Positions 40,481 to 51,181 of a stretch of 64,000 nt of DNA are shown here, piece by piece. The position numbers and the translations under genes are program-made. Under the pieces are notes generated by a model that saw only the letters and a list, made by a program, of their open reading frames with translations, was not told where the DNA came from and did not search any database. The stretch's first letter is position 1. Each line of letters begins with the position of its first letter. The stretch comes from Agapetus fuscipes (Eukaryota > Arthropoda > Insecta > Trichoptera > Glossosomatidae). The stretch spans positions 2,480,001 to 2,544,000 of the forward strand of contig OX637342.1 of assembly GCA_951799405.1 (NCBI GenBank), in the 5' to 3' direction.

Positions 40481-41315
40481 GTACACCTTTTGACCTCTCC
40501 TATTTCTTCTTTTAACTCTTCCCTGAAGATAACTATTTTATTTCCCTATTTATGAAATATTTCAGCGGAAACTTTGTAGAACTCCGTTGAACATTTCTGA
40601 AAATGAAAATAAACACAGTTTGATTATACTTTTTTTCATTTGGTAAAAAAACAGTTCTAAAAATGGTCAAGAGGCCGAAACCTGTCTAACTCAAAGAAGA
40701 ACCAGATAGCAATTATTTTGAATTAAAAAAAAAAAAAAAAAATCCTAAAATTTAATTTTGCCCATCTTGCTTTTTTATAGGTTAAAGATCCAAAGGTTTA
40801 GACTATATCCACAATTAACGTTTTTCTCACAAAAATTACATTTTACAACCACCAAAAATTTTAAATGATTCACTTTTTATGCCTCTACAGAAGTTCTGGT
40901 CACCGCTAGTGTAACAACTCCAGTTACAGTTACAGTAGCAGCTACTTAGAAATGAATAACTCGCCAGCTTAAGGCTTCCATCCTGCAGGAGTGGTAGATT
41001 TTTTCACTTCCACTGAGAGATTTCTCGCCGTAAATATGTACGTCTAATTTAGATGAGCCACGATAAATTTCCAGAAATGCCCGCTGCATGCGGTCATCCG
41101 TGAATGCCATTTCCGCATGAAACTGCGATTGATATTTACTGTACATGAAAATGACTTAAATGGTTTAAATAATAGCTTATTTTATTGTCGGCTAAAAACA
41201 TGATCAGTAGTGTTGGTTTACAAAGAGCTAAAAGTTAATTTTTTAACTTGAGTTAAAATTACTCCATGACAAATTGTCCTAGTATATCTAAGGCTCAGTA
41301 TTTTCAACGTTAGCA
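40481..41315. other. Spacer, nothing recognised
   Basis: AT-rich. The minus frame 40946-41146 (66 codons) is coding-like but unassigned. Confidence 0.35.
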
Positions 41316-41319
41316 TATC

Positions 41320-41565
41320 GTTCCCTCAGTGATTGTTTGCCTTGTGTCTATCAGATGTCTATGATATCTATGAGCAATTTTTGTATGTATACTGGACCAA
41401 TGTATCTTATGAAAACTGGAAATTTAAATTGATCGTGTTTTACGTTCTTTTTCTTAGCTCAGATTGTGTGGAATGTGGAAAGCTTTCATCGAAAGTTCAT
41501 CTTTGAATTAAATGGTAGATACATAAGTCAAAAAAGCATTAGAAGGACGTTTTTTCAAACAACAA
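41320..41565 (+). mobile_element. RepC copy, diverged
   Basis: CGTTCCCTCAGTGATTGTTT at the left, AAGTCAAAAAAGCATTAGAAGG at the right, RepC interior between. Confidence 0.6.
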
Positions 41566-42319
41566 TTCACTTCTATTTATTCTCCGAAATCAACCGTTTA
41601 CATGAGTATACACGCAAAAATGTCATGGACAAATCCCCATCTGTAGCAAGAATGAGCAAGCATCTCCTGTTTTACATTTTTCCTCGACAATTCTTTCAGC
41701 GCCAGGGAAGTGATGCACTTAGGATCCAACTAGCAGCAGAGAGAGAAGAGAAAGTGGCAAAGAAATAGAGAGAGAAAGAGTGGCAAACAAAAAAGTGGCA
41801 TTCCGAGGGAATTGGACACGAACAAATAAGAAGAAAGACTCTGAGGTGACAGTGCGCGCTGGATGGACTCGGTTTTAGACGACAACTTCCTTTTTTTCTT
41901 GTCTTCATTTCCCTTTTCTTTTTTTTTCCTTTCAAGACGTATTTCTCTTTCACACTGTTCATTGTCTGCTTGCACTTTTCTAGAATCTAATTACTCTCTT
42001 CTATCATTTTTTTTTCATTTTTTTCTGTACTTTATACCTAATTGAAGTTGGAGATATTAAAAATGAAGGGTAACAAACTAATAAAGAGGAAAGACGAAAA
42101 GTAGAAAAGGTAATTGGAAATGTTTGTCAGATTTTGGTACAAAAATCAAAAGGTTGACGTTTTTATTACAGTTCACACTACGTCCTTATCTGCCTCATAT
42201 TTTTTTATGTAAACTTTTGACTACCGTGCATGGTATTCAGTCTCTTTTTTGAATACACAGAAAAAAAATTGCTTGTAAAACCAGTGTTTAGCACTACAAA
42301 ATATAAAAGGGGTCTTTAG

Positions 42320-42580
42320 TTCCTTGACTTACAGGCTGGTATGAGGCTGCACCCCATGCTGTACAAACTTGGTTCACTTTTGCCAATGCCACCCTAGTTT
42401 CAGGGATGGCGGCAGGAGCTGAAGAAGTATATATTCAAGTGACGTTTGGTTTATTTTTTATGTACACATGCATCATTCGTAAGCGCGAACTCACATGTGC
42501 TTTTTTGTGGGAATATGGTGGGAATGCATTAAATAAGCCTTAAATGTCAATATATCTTTGCAACTTAGATTATAGATTCA
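42320..42580 (+). repeat. RepA copy, diverged
   Basis: TTCCTTGACTTACAGGCTGG to the tail TTAGATTATAGATTC, with an insertion in the GTGGGAAT region. Confidence 0.7.
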
Positions 42581-43149
42581 GGCTGCATTTGCTACATAAT
42601 GTTTCTTAGAATATAACTGCATACTTTGAAGTTAAGACTATTTGGACTTGCCGCCTTATTTCAATAAGCTATTCAAATATTGGATATCTGTAAAATTGTC
42701 CCATAAAATCCCATTAAAAAGAAATATACTTACTTTTCATATTGTTTGTTATCCCAGCTTGTTATATCAACTTAAATTCTCTAACCGTAACTTGGCTACG
42801 ATAATCGCGGCAAAAACTTTAGATATCACATTTTTCTCGTTAAAATTACATCAGCTCCATAAGAGGCGGCCTCAGTAAACTTTTCCGCACTCTAGGAAAT
42901 GAATCCGGGCTCAGCTCGAAGAAGAGGGCCCAGCAATTTTTTTTTCCAACATTGACAGTTGTTTGTAATAAAAATTTTATGTTTTTTTTAATTAAAAAGT
43001 AGAAAATTTACTATAATATTTTTTAATGTTGATCTATTAACACAGTGAAAGTCAATTTTTAAATAATTAGAAAATTTACTGTAACGACAATAAGATTCAA
43101 AACGGAAACAAGTTAGTAATTTGTAATACTGCTTATATGTATATAAATG
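42581..43149. other. Spacer, nothing recognised
   Basis: AT-rich sequence with no family matches seen. Confidence 0.4.
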
Positions 43150-43225
43150 ACGATGATTTATTTTATTTTATTTTCTACATGATAAAAAAGCGCCATCTTT
43201 GTGTGTGTCACACCTCAAGGGCCCT
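43150..43225 (-). repeat. SINE gamma-module fragment
   Basis: The minus strand reads CCTTGAGGTGTGACACACAC, GGCGC and AAATAAATCATCG, the third 3' module. Only the last 75 bp are present, immediately before an alpha-type copy. Confidence 0.6.
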
Positions 43226-43254
43226 CCAAATCATGAATGAGATATTTTGCTGAT

Positions 43255-43566
43255 ATAGATAGAGTGCGGCAGACTCCCTAGATTTTAGAGACTATAGGGG
43301 TCTATGACACGTGTAGTGCCGCAGAGGTGTTTAAAAGCTTGGTCATCACAACAAAAAGCCACTTCTCAAGCAAGACCCAGTTTCTATAAGGTTGGACGAA
43401 CCTTTAGTGACCGTTCTTTGTTAAAAGTTTTATGAATTTTTCAACCCAGCGAAGAGCATAATATTTAAAAATATAAATGGTACTTATATTTTTTGTGCTC
43501 CGCCGGGATTTGTACCTATAACCTTCTATTGACAAGTCTAAAGTGATGCCACTGGACTACGGACCG
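43255..43566 (-). repeat. tRNA-derived SINE, head 1 plus alpha 3' module
   Basis: Minus strand: GACCGGTCCGTAGTCCAGTG at 43566, a diverged B box, body, core, then GCCGCACT..., CATAGACCCC and the GGGAGTCTGCCGCAC end. The poly-A is lost. Confidence 0.75.
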
Positions 43567-43595
43567 GTCATCTTAAATAAATCAAATAATTGTAT

Positions 43596-43835
43596 TCCGT
43601 GACTCATAGGTTGGTATGAGGCTGACCACCCATACTGTAAAAAATGCTTCACTTTGCCAATGTCACCCCTGTTTCAGGGAAGGTCGGCAAGAGTTGCAGG
43701 GCTTGTGTTCATTTGAGATTGGGGTTTTATATTGAAGATCCACATGCGGCATGTGTTAGCGCGAAATTATACATGTCTGCTTGTGGGAATATGAATCTTA
43801 AATGATATATGTCTTTGCAGCTTAGATTTAGAATT
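43596..43835 (+). repeat. RepA copy
   Basis: GTGACTCATAGGTTGGTATG to the TTAGATTTAG tail; well conserved. Confidence 0.8.
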
Positions 43836-44650
43836 TTTAGGATACCAAAACAAACAGTTTCCATGGCTTGTGCGGATCTTTTTAAGAGATTCTTTTCCTT
43901 CGGCCGGCTTCCTCCATCCGGACACGATCTGATTAGGTTTGTAACTGGAGGTAAACGAATCACAGAGCGGGAAAAGAAACAGCCAGAGAGGAAATGAACG
44001 AATCTGAGAATTAGCAACCTGCCCGAGCAGACGCAGCGAACCCGGGAGGTTGTTTTAAAACTATTTTAATTAAATCCACTGACCCATTTCACTGATAATT
44101 GCCCGTCACTTGCCCCAAAGCCTTAGGGTTGTAAGGTTACGTGAAAAAGTTTGTATTAAATTCACTGTTTCCTGTGTTATGTAATGGCCGAACAGACCTA
44201 AAAGCTTTGATGTTAGTGGATGCTTCGTTAAGGTGACTAGAGTTCGAATCCAAAAGATATTAATGTGATAACGGGCTTGGAACAAATTTATTGGATGGCA
44301 AAATTGTTACATCACACATCCGGGCTTGCTTACTTTGAGAATCTCCATGACGCAAGAGAGTAACAATCATAAAGATTATCATTTTCTTAAAATGAAAGAT
44401 CTATAATCTATAATCTAAGTTATCGTAAATCATAAAGATGTACGATAATTATCAATATATTCAATCGGTTTTATTCACAACACATTTTATCAATAGCTGG
44501 TTCATGGATCATCGTTTTTTGTATAGAAAACTCATATTAGGTGATGGTTCATCCATGGATTTGCTGTGTGTGAATTAATCCGAAAGGCATATTACGCATT
44601 AACACGTTAGAACAACAAATTACACAGGAAACTGCAAATCGGTGAAAATC
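43836..44650. other. Spacer, nothing recognised
   Basis: The 43860-44020 part is GC-richer without recognisable content. RepA tail-like repeats (CTATAATCTATAATCTAAG) lie at 44401-44420 with no attached body. Confidence 0.35.
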
Positions 44651-44651
44651 T

Positions 44652-44973
44652 GGTTTTTTTTTTGGAGAAATCCTGTACGGGAGACTCCCTAGATTCTAGA
44701 GGCTCTAGGGGTCTATGACACTTGTTGTAGTTCCGCAGAGGTGTACGAGCTTGGTCGTCACTACAAAGCGCCAATACTCAAGCAAGACCCAGTTGCTGTA
44801 AGGCTGGATGGACCTTTGGTGACCGGCCATTGGTAAAGGTTTATGAATTTTTCAGCCCAGCAAAGAGCAAATTTGAAAAAATAAATGGTATATTTATTGT
44901 GCTCTGCCGGGGTTTGAGCCCACAACCTTCTCATTCAGAGTCCGCAGTGTTACAACTAACCTACAGACCGGTT
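44652..44973 (-). repeat. tRNA-derived SINE, head 1 plus alpha 3' module, near complete
   Basis: Poly-T at 44652-44663 (tail in reverse), GGGAGACTCCCTAGATTCTA, the core with AAGACCCAGTTGCTGTAAGG, and head GGTCTGTAGGTTAG... with GGGCTCAAACCCC-like B box at about 44910-44925. Confidence 0.8.
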
Positions 44974-45064
44974 GGATTATTGTTTTCCCGCCAAAACATT
45001 ACTTTATTTTTGCCCTTCCAGGGTGCAACAAATAAACAAACCGTCTCTTTAGTGCTCCTTTGCC

Positions 45065-45335
45065 TTATGCCCATCTATAATCTATAATCTATAATCTAAG
45101 TTGCAAGGATATATTCATTCAAAGCTCTCAGATGTATGCCCACAAACAAACACGTGTAGTTGCGCTTACAAATGCTGATTGTGTACTTACAAATAAAATC
45201 CAAACCTCAAATGAACATAAGCCCTGCAACTCTTGCCGACATTCCCTGAAACAGGGGTGACATTGGCAAAGTGAACCATTTTTTACAGTATGGGTGGTCA
45301 GCCTCATACCAACCTATAAGTCAAGGAATACGAGT
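45065..45335 (-). repeat. RepA, full-length copy
   Basis: Among the best conserved copies, with three TATAATC tail units at 45076-45096. Confidence 0.85.
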
Positions 45336-45439
45336 AATAAATAACATTTAAGTATAAGAAAACAACAAAACCTTAAAAATAAATCTATACAAAAAAAGTA
45401 AAAAATGTCTTATGCAAAAAATGTAGCAAGCCAATAAAC

Positions 45440-45535
45440 CAACATTAAAAATCAGCATTGCAGATTAGCCGCCACTTCTTCCTGTCCTTGCATACTTCTT
45501 TCATTTCATCCAGAGTCATAACTTTTTTCATACAA
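45440..45535 (-). repeat. LINE 3' end, family L6
   Basis: CGCCACTTCTTCCTGTCC and TCATCCAGAGTCATAAC are the reverse complement of the coding end at 53990-54030. Confidence 0.65.
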
Positions 45536-45745
45536 GATAATTTCACATGAACAATGTTTGTAGGTGTACTGGACCAATGTGTCTTATGAAAAATGTAAAT
45601 TGATTCGTAAAATATCCAAAACAACTCTCACAGTATCTTGTTTTAGGTTTTTTTCTTTGCTCAGATTATGTAGAATGTTATTCTTAACACAATTTCATTG
45701 AAAGGTCATATTTGAATAAAATGTCAAAGAAGTCAAACAAGGATC
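45530..45745 (+). mobile_element. RepC copy, ends lost
   Basis: Interior from AATTTCACATGAACAATG to GAAAGGTCATATTTGAATAA. The right inverted repeat has decayed to AAGTCAAACAAGGATCTC, where the LINE remnant begins. Confidence 0.6.
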
Positions 45746-46341
45746 TCAGGGCTGTCAGCCGTTGGGGCACTGACAACCTTGTAGAGTTTAACATCAAAAA
45801 GACTCAAGCATGTCTGATATCCTTAAAGAGGATTCCAAACAACTATCTCCCAACTTTCGACAATGTCTCCCTCTCTAACCATGAACACTTAAATCTTCTT
45901 GGTGTTTCTCTGTCATCAGAGCTAAAATACCATGATGCTATTGAGTCTCGCACAACTTCTGCTTTCTGGCGACTCGGCATATTATACAGAGCCCGTAGGT
46001 TTTTTACTTCAGCCCAGTTATTGACTCTGTATAAATCCCAAATCCGCCCCATTATCGAGTATGGCAGCCATCTCTGGTGTGGTATGTCCAAGAAGTTGAG
46101 TGACCAACTTGATTCTGAGCAAAGGAGGGCAGTGAGGTTGATCAATGATCCTTCTCTGACATCCGATCTGCAGCCGCTCCAGCACAGAAGAAAAGTTGGA
46201 ATGCTCAGTCTTTTTTATCGATATTACCACGGACCTTGTTCTAATGAGCTCCATTCATTAATCCCTCCCTCTCGCATTTCAGAAAGGGAAACTCGTAGTA
46301 CGACTCTCATTTATTACTATGAGAACTTGGCGTTTTCATGA
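45745..46341 (+). pseudogene. LINE reverse transcriptase C-terminal remnant (CR1/Jockey-like group)
   Basis: The frame is open from 45712 (209 codons), but its first 11 or so codons come from the RepC end. Recognisable segments are KKTQACLISLKRIPN, LLGVSLSSELKYHD, LYKSQIRPIIEYGSHLW, SEQRRAVRLINDPSL and LSLFYRYYHGPCSNELHSL. These are the thumb and connection part of CR1/Jockey-type LINE proteins. A frameshift around 46315-46335 moves the end, QTARLWNGLPVSVFPSQFNP, into another frame. The catalytic palm with YADD is missing. A clade below this level (for example Daphne or L2) cannot be fixed by eye. Confidence 0.75.
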
Positions 46342-46577
46342 CTCATTCCTTTGCCAAACTGCCCGTTTATGGAATGGTCTACCAGTATCTGTGTTCCCTT
46401 CCCAATTTAATCCGGTTTTATTAAAAACCAACATCAATCACCACTTCCTTGCAGCTCCTCACGACAGAACCAAGAACTCAAGCAACACCTCTGCGGCACA
46501 CTTCCAGGGTGACATAGACCCCCAAGACTCTCAAGAATTGGGGAGCCTCCCGGGATTCCTTAAAAAAAAAAAAAAAA
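45745..46577 (+). mobile_element. 5'-truncated LINE with A-rich tail; likely partner of the alpha SINE
   Basis: Includes the 209-codon frame, its frameshifted end (46319-46615 frame) and a short 3' UTR with AACACCTCTGCGGCACAC, GTGACATAGACCCC, GGGGAGCCTCCCGGGATTCC and (A)15 at 46561-46575. The alpha SINEs end in nearly the same series of blocks. Confidence 0.75.
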
Positions 46578-46639
46578 CTGGGGGGGGAGGACACATAGCT
46601 TACACCGATACATAATTAATTCTGATGCGAATTATAAAT

Positions 46640-46915
46640 TAACCCAGCAGCATTAGATAGTTGGAGCCTTGAGAAGTTTCTAGCCGACAAACGAACTTTT
46701 CCTTCGGTGCTTCCCCGCTATCTTGCCAAATTTAGTGATCTCATTTCAAAGTTTCCTCCACTGCCGCGAACTGCCTCGATTACTGAATTTATTGTCTAGA
46801 TTAGCTCCGCGGGACGCCTAAGCCGTCCGAGATGGATAGGTGCCCGTAAAGGGTCTATCCTTAGCCTAGAAATATTGTCTACGTCGCTGGAAAATTACGA
46901 AAAAAAAACAGTTAA
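46640..46915 (+). other. Unassigned coding-like remnant
   Basis: One frame reads LEKFLADKRTFPSVLPRYL, then SKFPPLPRTASITEFIV, a stop, then SSAGRLSRPRWIGARKGSI. Composition and length suggest a broken transposon gene. I do not recognise it. Confidence 0.3.
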
Positions 46916-46979
46916 GTTTTTAATATTGTCACAAACGTTAGACTTAGTTGGGTTTGCTTGTGCGTGTGTATCCGCCTCT

Positions 46980-47235
46980 AGTATATTCTATAATCTAAGT
47001 TGCAAAGATATATTAACATTCAAGCTCATAACAATGCATGCCCACAAACAAACACGTGTCGTTCGCGCTTACAAATGCTAAATGTGTACTTACAAATAAA
47101 ATCCACACCTCAAATGAACATAAGCCCTACAACTTTTGCCGACCTTCCCTGACACAGGGGTGACATTGGCAAAGTGAACCATTTTTAATAGTATGGGTGG
47201 TCAGCCTCAAACTAACCTATAATTAAAGGAATAAT
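46980..47235 (-). repeat. RepA, full-length copy
   Basis: Tail TATTCTATAATCTAAG at 46982, 5' end CTAACCTATAATTAAAGGAA at 47212. Confidence 0.8.
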
Positions 47236-48789
47236 TGATTAAAAATATTATGCTAGTAGAGTGGTCTGCTACAATCCACTACAGAATAATCTAAAACAAG
47301 CAAGAATGGTCCCTTTCGTACCTATATTAGCAAACCGCAATGATACAGCGGCTAGAGAGTAGATTGAAACATTGAGCCATGAAGTCGATAAGCTAGAGCT
47401 AGAAAAAGTGATCAGTGCATTGCAAACCAACATTGTGTAAAATAAATCTTGAAAAATAAATAAATTTCAGTTTGATTAAAAGAACCCAAAGAAAATTGTA
47501 ACTATAAAGTGCAACTTCTCACAGTTCTGTCCTCAATTGTGTCGCATATGACAAGTGGAAATTATTTAAATTAATAATTAGATATAAAAAAACACTAAAT
47601 TTTCTCCATGTAACTTGAATGGATAACAATTGAACGCCTGATTTACTAACATGTAACTGGATCTTACTTGAGAATTGGCGCTTTCTTAAAACAAAAAAAT
47701 AATACTGTAGGTATATAACGAAAGAATATCTGACTACATAAGTAAATTGATAAAAATAAATAATTTTCGTTTAAACCTATTCTAAGCATTTTTTCTGTGT
47801 TAAGTTTTTGTAATTATTTACACAATAGTCTTAAAGTAAACTTTATGAAAATAAGGGATTTTATTTTTTGCAAGTATTTTATACGTCTACCTTTTATTTA
47901 TTTATCAAGAATCTCTGTTGCGACAGTTCATTAGCAACGATATCTTAAGATGTAAAAAAAGTTAAAACAAAAAACTAGCAAATTTAATTTTGAAAAATTT
48001 GCAAGTGACACGATAAAATCTGTCACTCTATTGAAATGAGCTTCAGCAACTATTTCTTTAATAAATTTAAATTTTTCATTAAAATTTCAGTCACGTCCAA
48101 CTGGGAGAGAAAAGAAAATACTCAAAAGTCTCCTCTCACATCTCCTTGATTATTATTCTGGAGAAATAATTTATGAAAATAAAAAAAATTACGTCTCTCT
48201 CTTTTTCTTTGGTTCTCTCTTTTTTTCTGTGAATATTATAATCAAATAATAAATTTTGGCGCCAGCAAGTTCTTTGTGACACTTCAATATAAAAAGAATC
48301 TCTGAATTCCATTACTGCAGCAGCTGAAATGAGCAAAAAAAGACGATACACTTTCATCTAAAAAGAGAGTAGGTATATGTATTTTTTAAGGGAGAGTTTT
48401 TAATTTTGTATGCGAGCTGATTTCATTATTTATTTGCTGTTTTTTAGGTACCGGGTTTGTACTTCTTTTTGCATTTATGTTTTCGGGGTTTTCAGTGTTT
48501 CAAAAAAATATGTCAATTTTGCTTTCTTTTTATTTGCACTGATTTTTAAACAATCAACTTTTTGACACTTTAACCCTGTATGTTACTTGTCGATTTCTTT
48601 AAATGTGCCTTAGAAAACCCGCTTTATTTAATATTAGTGAGTAGTGCTAGAGAACAGGCTAGATTCCAATTTCGTATGTAGGTCCTTAAAGCGCACTTTT
48701 AAATCTGGAAAATATACTAGACCTCTCAAATCACCTGTGTAGGTGTACTTTTGAGTTCTTCCGCTTTTTCTATGCTTAAATTATTGTTG
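47236..48789. other. Spacer, nothing firmly recognised
   Basis: Possible old LTR end around 47420-47500 (AATAAATCTTG..., TTAAAAGAACCCAAAG), without confirmation. Otherwise AT-rich. A reverse RepA fragment follows at about 48793-48860. Confidence 0.35.
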
Positions 48790-48927
48790 GTATCTAATCT
48801 AAGTTGCAAATTTATGTTACATTGGGGATTCCCATTACATGCATTCTCACAAGCATTAAATATAGAAAGAAAATAAACAATAATAAACAAAGACACAGCT
48901 CTGTCACTATTACTTTATTTTTTATTG

Positions 48928-49360
48928 TACGTCCCTATAATGCTTGTTTGTCTTATTCCCATCAAAGGAAAAGGACCAATGCGTCTTATGAAAACTAGAA
49001 ACAGTCACTGCTTTAGTTCTTGTTTACCGTATACGCCATTGAGAAAATTTTACATGAGCAATGTTTGCAAGTGTACTGGACCAATGTGTCTTATGAAAAC
49101 AATAAATTTATTTAAAAAATATTTGAAAGAACTCTCACATTATCGAATATTACGGTTTTTCTTATTTCAGATTGTATAGAATTTGATTTTTAAGACAACT
49201 GCATGAAAAAGTCATATTTGACAAGATTGGCGTATACGGTACACAAGAACTGGGGGAGTGATATGATTTTTAAAATGTACAAAAGCAGCTCTAACATTAT
49301 CGTGTTTTACGTTTTTACTTAGCTCAGATTGTGTGTGTACGGAAATTTTCGCTAATTTTC
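48928..49360 (+). mobile_element. RepC copy split by RepB copy 3
   Basis: Left part 48928-49005 (CGTCCCTATAATGCTTGTTT to GAAAACTAGAAAC). Right part 49261 to about 49340 (GATTTTTAAAATG to TTAGCTCAGATTGTG). The two join into a continuous RepC interior. The right terminus is lost. Confidence 0.7.
49006..49260 (+). mobile_element. RepB copy 3 inside RepC
   Basis: 255 bp, ends CACTGCTTTAGTTCTTG and AAGAACTGGGGGAGTG. The flanking four bases (CAGT and ATAT) no longer match, so the duplication has decayed or the ends are shifted. Confidence 0.75.
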
Positions 49361-49916
49361 TGAATTTTCATGAGCAAGCCCGTTCATCGAAGCTTGATTA
49401 TAAAGTGTTTGACTTAGCATTCCTCTAGAATCTAGATAACAGATTAAATTAGATTATAATTTGTTGTAGCAACACACATTTTTTTTTATTAATTCAACTT
49501 TTTCTTCAAATCCTGAAATCTAGATCCACGTTGAAATGCAGCATCAAAGTAACGTCGTTTCCTGCCAAATTTCAGATGCAAATATATTTCTCCGGCATAA
49601 TGCGGCGCTGGATGTTTGAAGGCATCCTATGGTTACCAGGCAGAAGTTTGAGGGGAGAATATCAGAGAATATCTGGAGTTGCCAAAACATTTCCGTTCCA
49701 CCGGAATTCTGGACCTGGCGGAGAATGTTGATCAACCTGAGGTATCATAACAACCGGGCTACACTAGCGGTTGAATAGACTTGCAAATTATTACAAGCAT
49801 AATATTGCTGTTTGAGTTGCTCGCCATTTAGCTAATTTTGTAATAATAGAAGCTACGTCGCATCATTGAGTTACAGTATCTGTGGAGGTGAAACCAACTA
49901 GGTAGATATAACATTT

Positions 49917-50359
49917 TGTTATGTAAATATTAAAATAAGTATAGGTATTAGTTATAGCTATGCAAAAGGAATCCTCATAAGTATGTGTGGGTAGGAATAA
50001 TTGAATAAAGTACTCGAAGTGTCTAGAAATAGTGATTGCTACGTACCTACTTGGATCTTTCCTTAGTTCTGGAACTGTCTGGCGAATATAGTTTCTAGAT
50101 GGTACTGTTGTGAAGGGTATATAAGACGCTATTTGCTTGCACTAGGAGTCAGTCTTCTGCAAGCTTCAAGCTCTTACAACTACAGTCTTATATGTGAGCC
50201 CAATGCAATAAACGCATTCGACTAGTGAACAAAAACCAAGTGTAATTGAATAATCGAGACTGTCTTTGTTAAAATAAATTTTAGAAGTGTAAAATAAATA
50301 ACTGTAAAAGAAGACCAGTGTTATTAATTGAAAGACTTTCGAACCCTAAAATCGCAACA
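49917..50359 (+). mobile_element. Solo LTR, 443 bp, duplication ATTT
   Basis: Starts TGTTATGTAAATATT and ends CCTAAAATCGCAACA, with ATTT on both sides (49913-49916 and 50360-50363). TATATAAG at about 50120 and AATAAA motifs near 50206 and 50290 fit promoter and polyadenylation signals of an LTR retrotransposon. No internal coding region adjoins, so it is a solo LTR left by recombination. The family (Gypsy-like or other) is not determinable. Confidence 0.75.
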
Positions 50360-50406
50360 ATTTGTGATAGGAGCTGTATATAAGTAGGATTAATTATTAT
50401 AAGTAC

Positions 50407-50635
50407 CAGTGGCGAAGGGTGCCATACAACTCAATTTCCATCGGCTTCCCTTTTAAAATAAGGCGACAAAGTAGTTATACAATATAGGCACAAAGTAAAA
50501 AAATACATTTAAAACCAAAGAAACAATGCGTATTTTTTCCCCATTGAAACCATGCAGTCTACTTTATTATCATTTTTGCCTCATTTTAAAAGAAAAACCT
50601 ATGGAAATCGAGTGGTATGGCAATCTTCGCCACTG
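50407..50635. mobile_element. hAT-type MITE (RepI copy 2)
   Basis: 229 bp with inverted ends CAGTGGCGAAGGGTGCCATA and, from the right, CAGTGGCGAAGATTGCCATA. The interior is shared with copy 1 in inverted orientation. No clean 8-bp duplication: flanks are ATAAGTAC and TTATTGAA. TTATTATAAGTAC on the left resembles TTATTGAAGTAC on the right. Confidence 0.75.
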
Positions 50636-50639
50636 TTAT

Positions 50640-51024
50640 TGAAGTACCTAGGGTAAAGAGATTTTATAAGAAAGTAACTAGCAATTCTCACCATTATGTA
50701 CTCGAAGCTTTTGGAAGGCCGTTCTCTCGAAGGTTCCAGCAAAATTGGCTTCTAGTAACTACTATCGCTGGAGTATAAAAAGCCGCAAACGGCTTGCAGG
50801 AGGCAGTCTTCATACGACACTCTTCTTCTAAACACGAAAGACAGTCTAAGTGAACACAAACTGTCTGTGAAAAAAATTTAAATTGGTAAACCATAAATGT
50901 GACTTGGAAACAATAGATGTAGGTACATAAGTTGTTTAATAAATCTAAGTGTAAAATAAATATCCTGTAAAGAAAACCAGTTTTTTTTTTAATTTGAAGA
51001 CTATTTGACCCTAAAAACATAACA
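50640..51024 (+). mobile_element. Probable second LTR, left end unclear
   Basis: Contains a TATAAAA box (50774), a GCAGTCTTCATACGACAC start-like region, AATAAA motifs, TGTAAAATAAATATCCTGTA and the end GACCCTAAAAACATAACA. Layout and several blocks parallel the solo LTR 49917-50359, so it is probably a related LTR. Its left end may have been altered by RepI. Confidence 0.5.
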
Positions 51025-51181
51025 ATACTATAAAGTTTACATGTTAACCGAACAAACATATCAATCACAAAGCTGTCTAACACAACAAAATACTTAATAA
51101 TCATATTTTGTATTGTTTGTGTATTAACACTGTGAAAATTCATATTATTTATTTCTCATCCAAAAATTATAATATTAACTT

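Noticed and set aside
41696..42045. Overlapping open frames rich in K, E, F and S
   Set aside because: They come from purine/pyrimidine-biased sequence (AGAGAAAG and TTTTCTTT runs) and show no domain.
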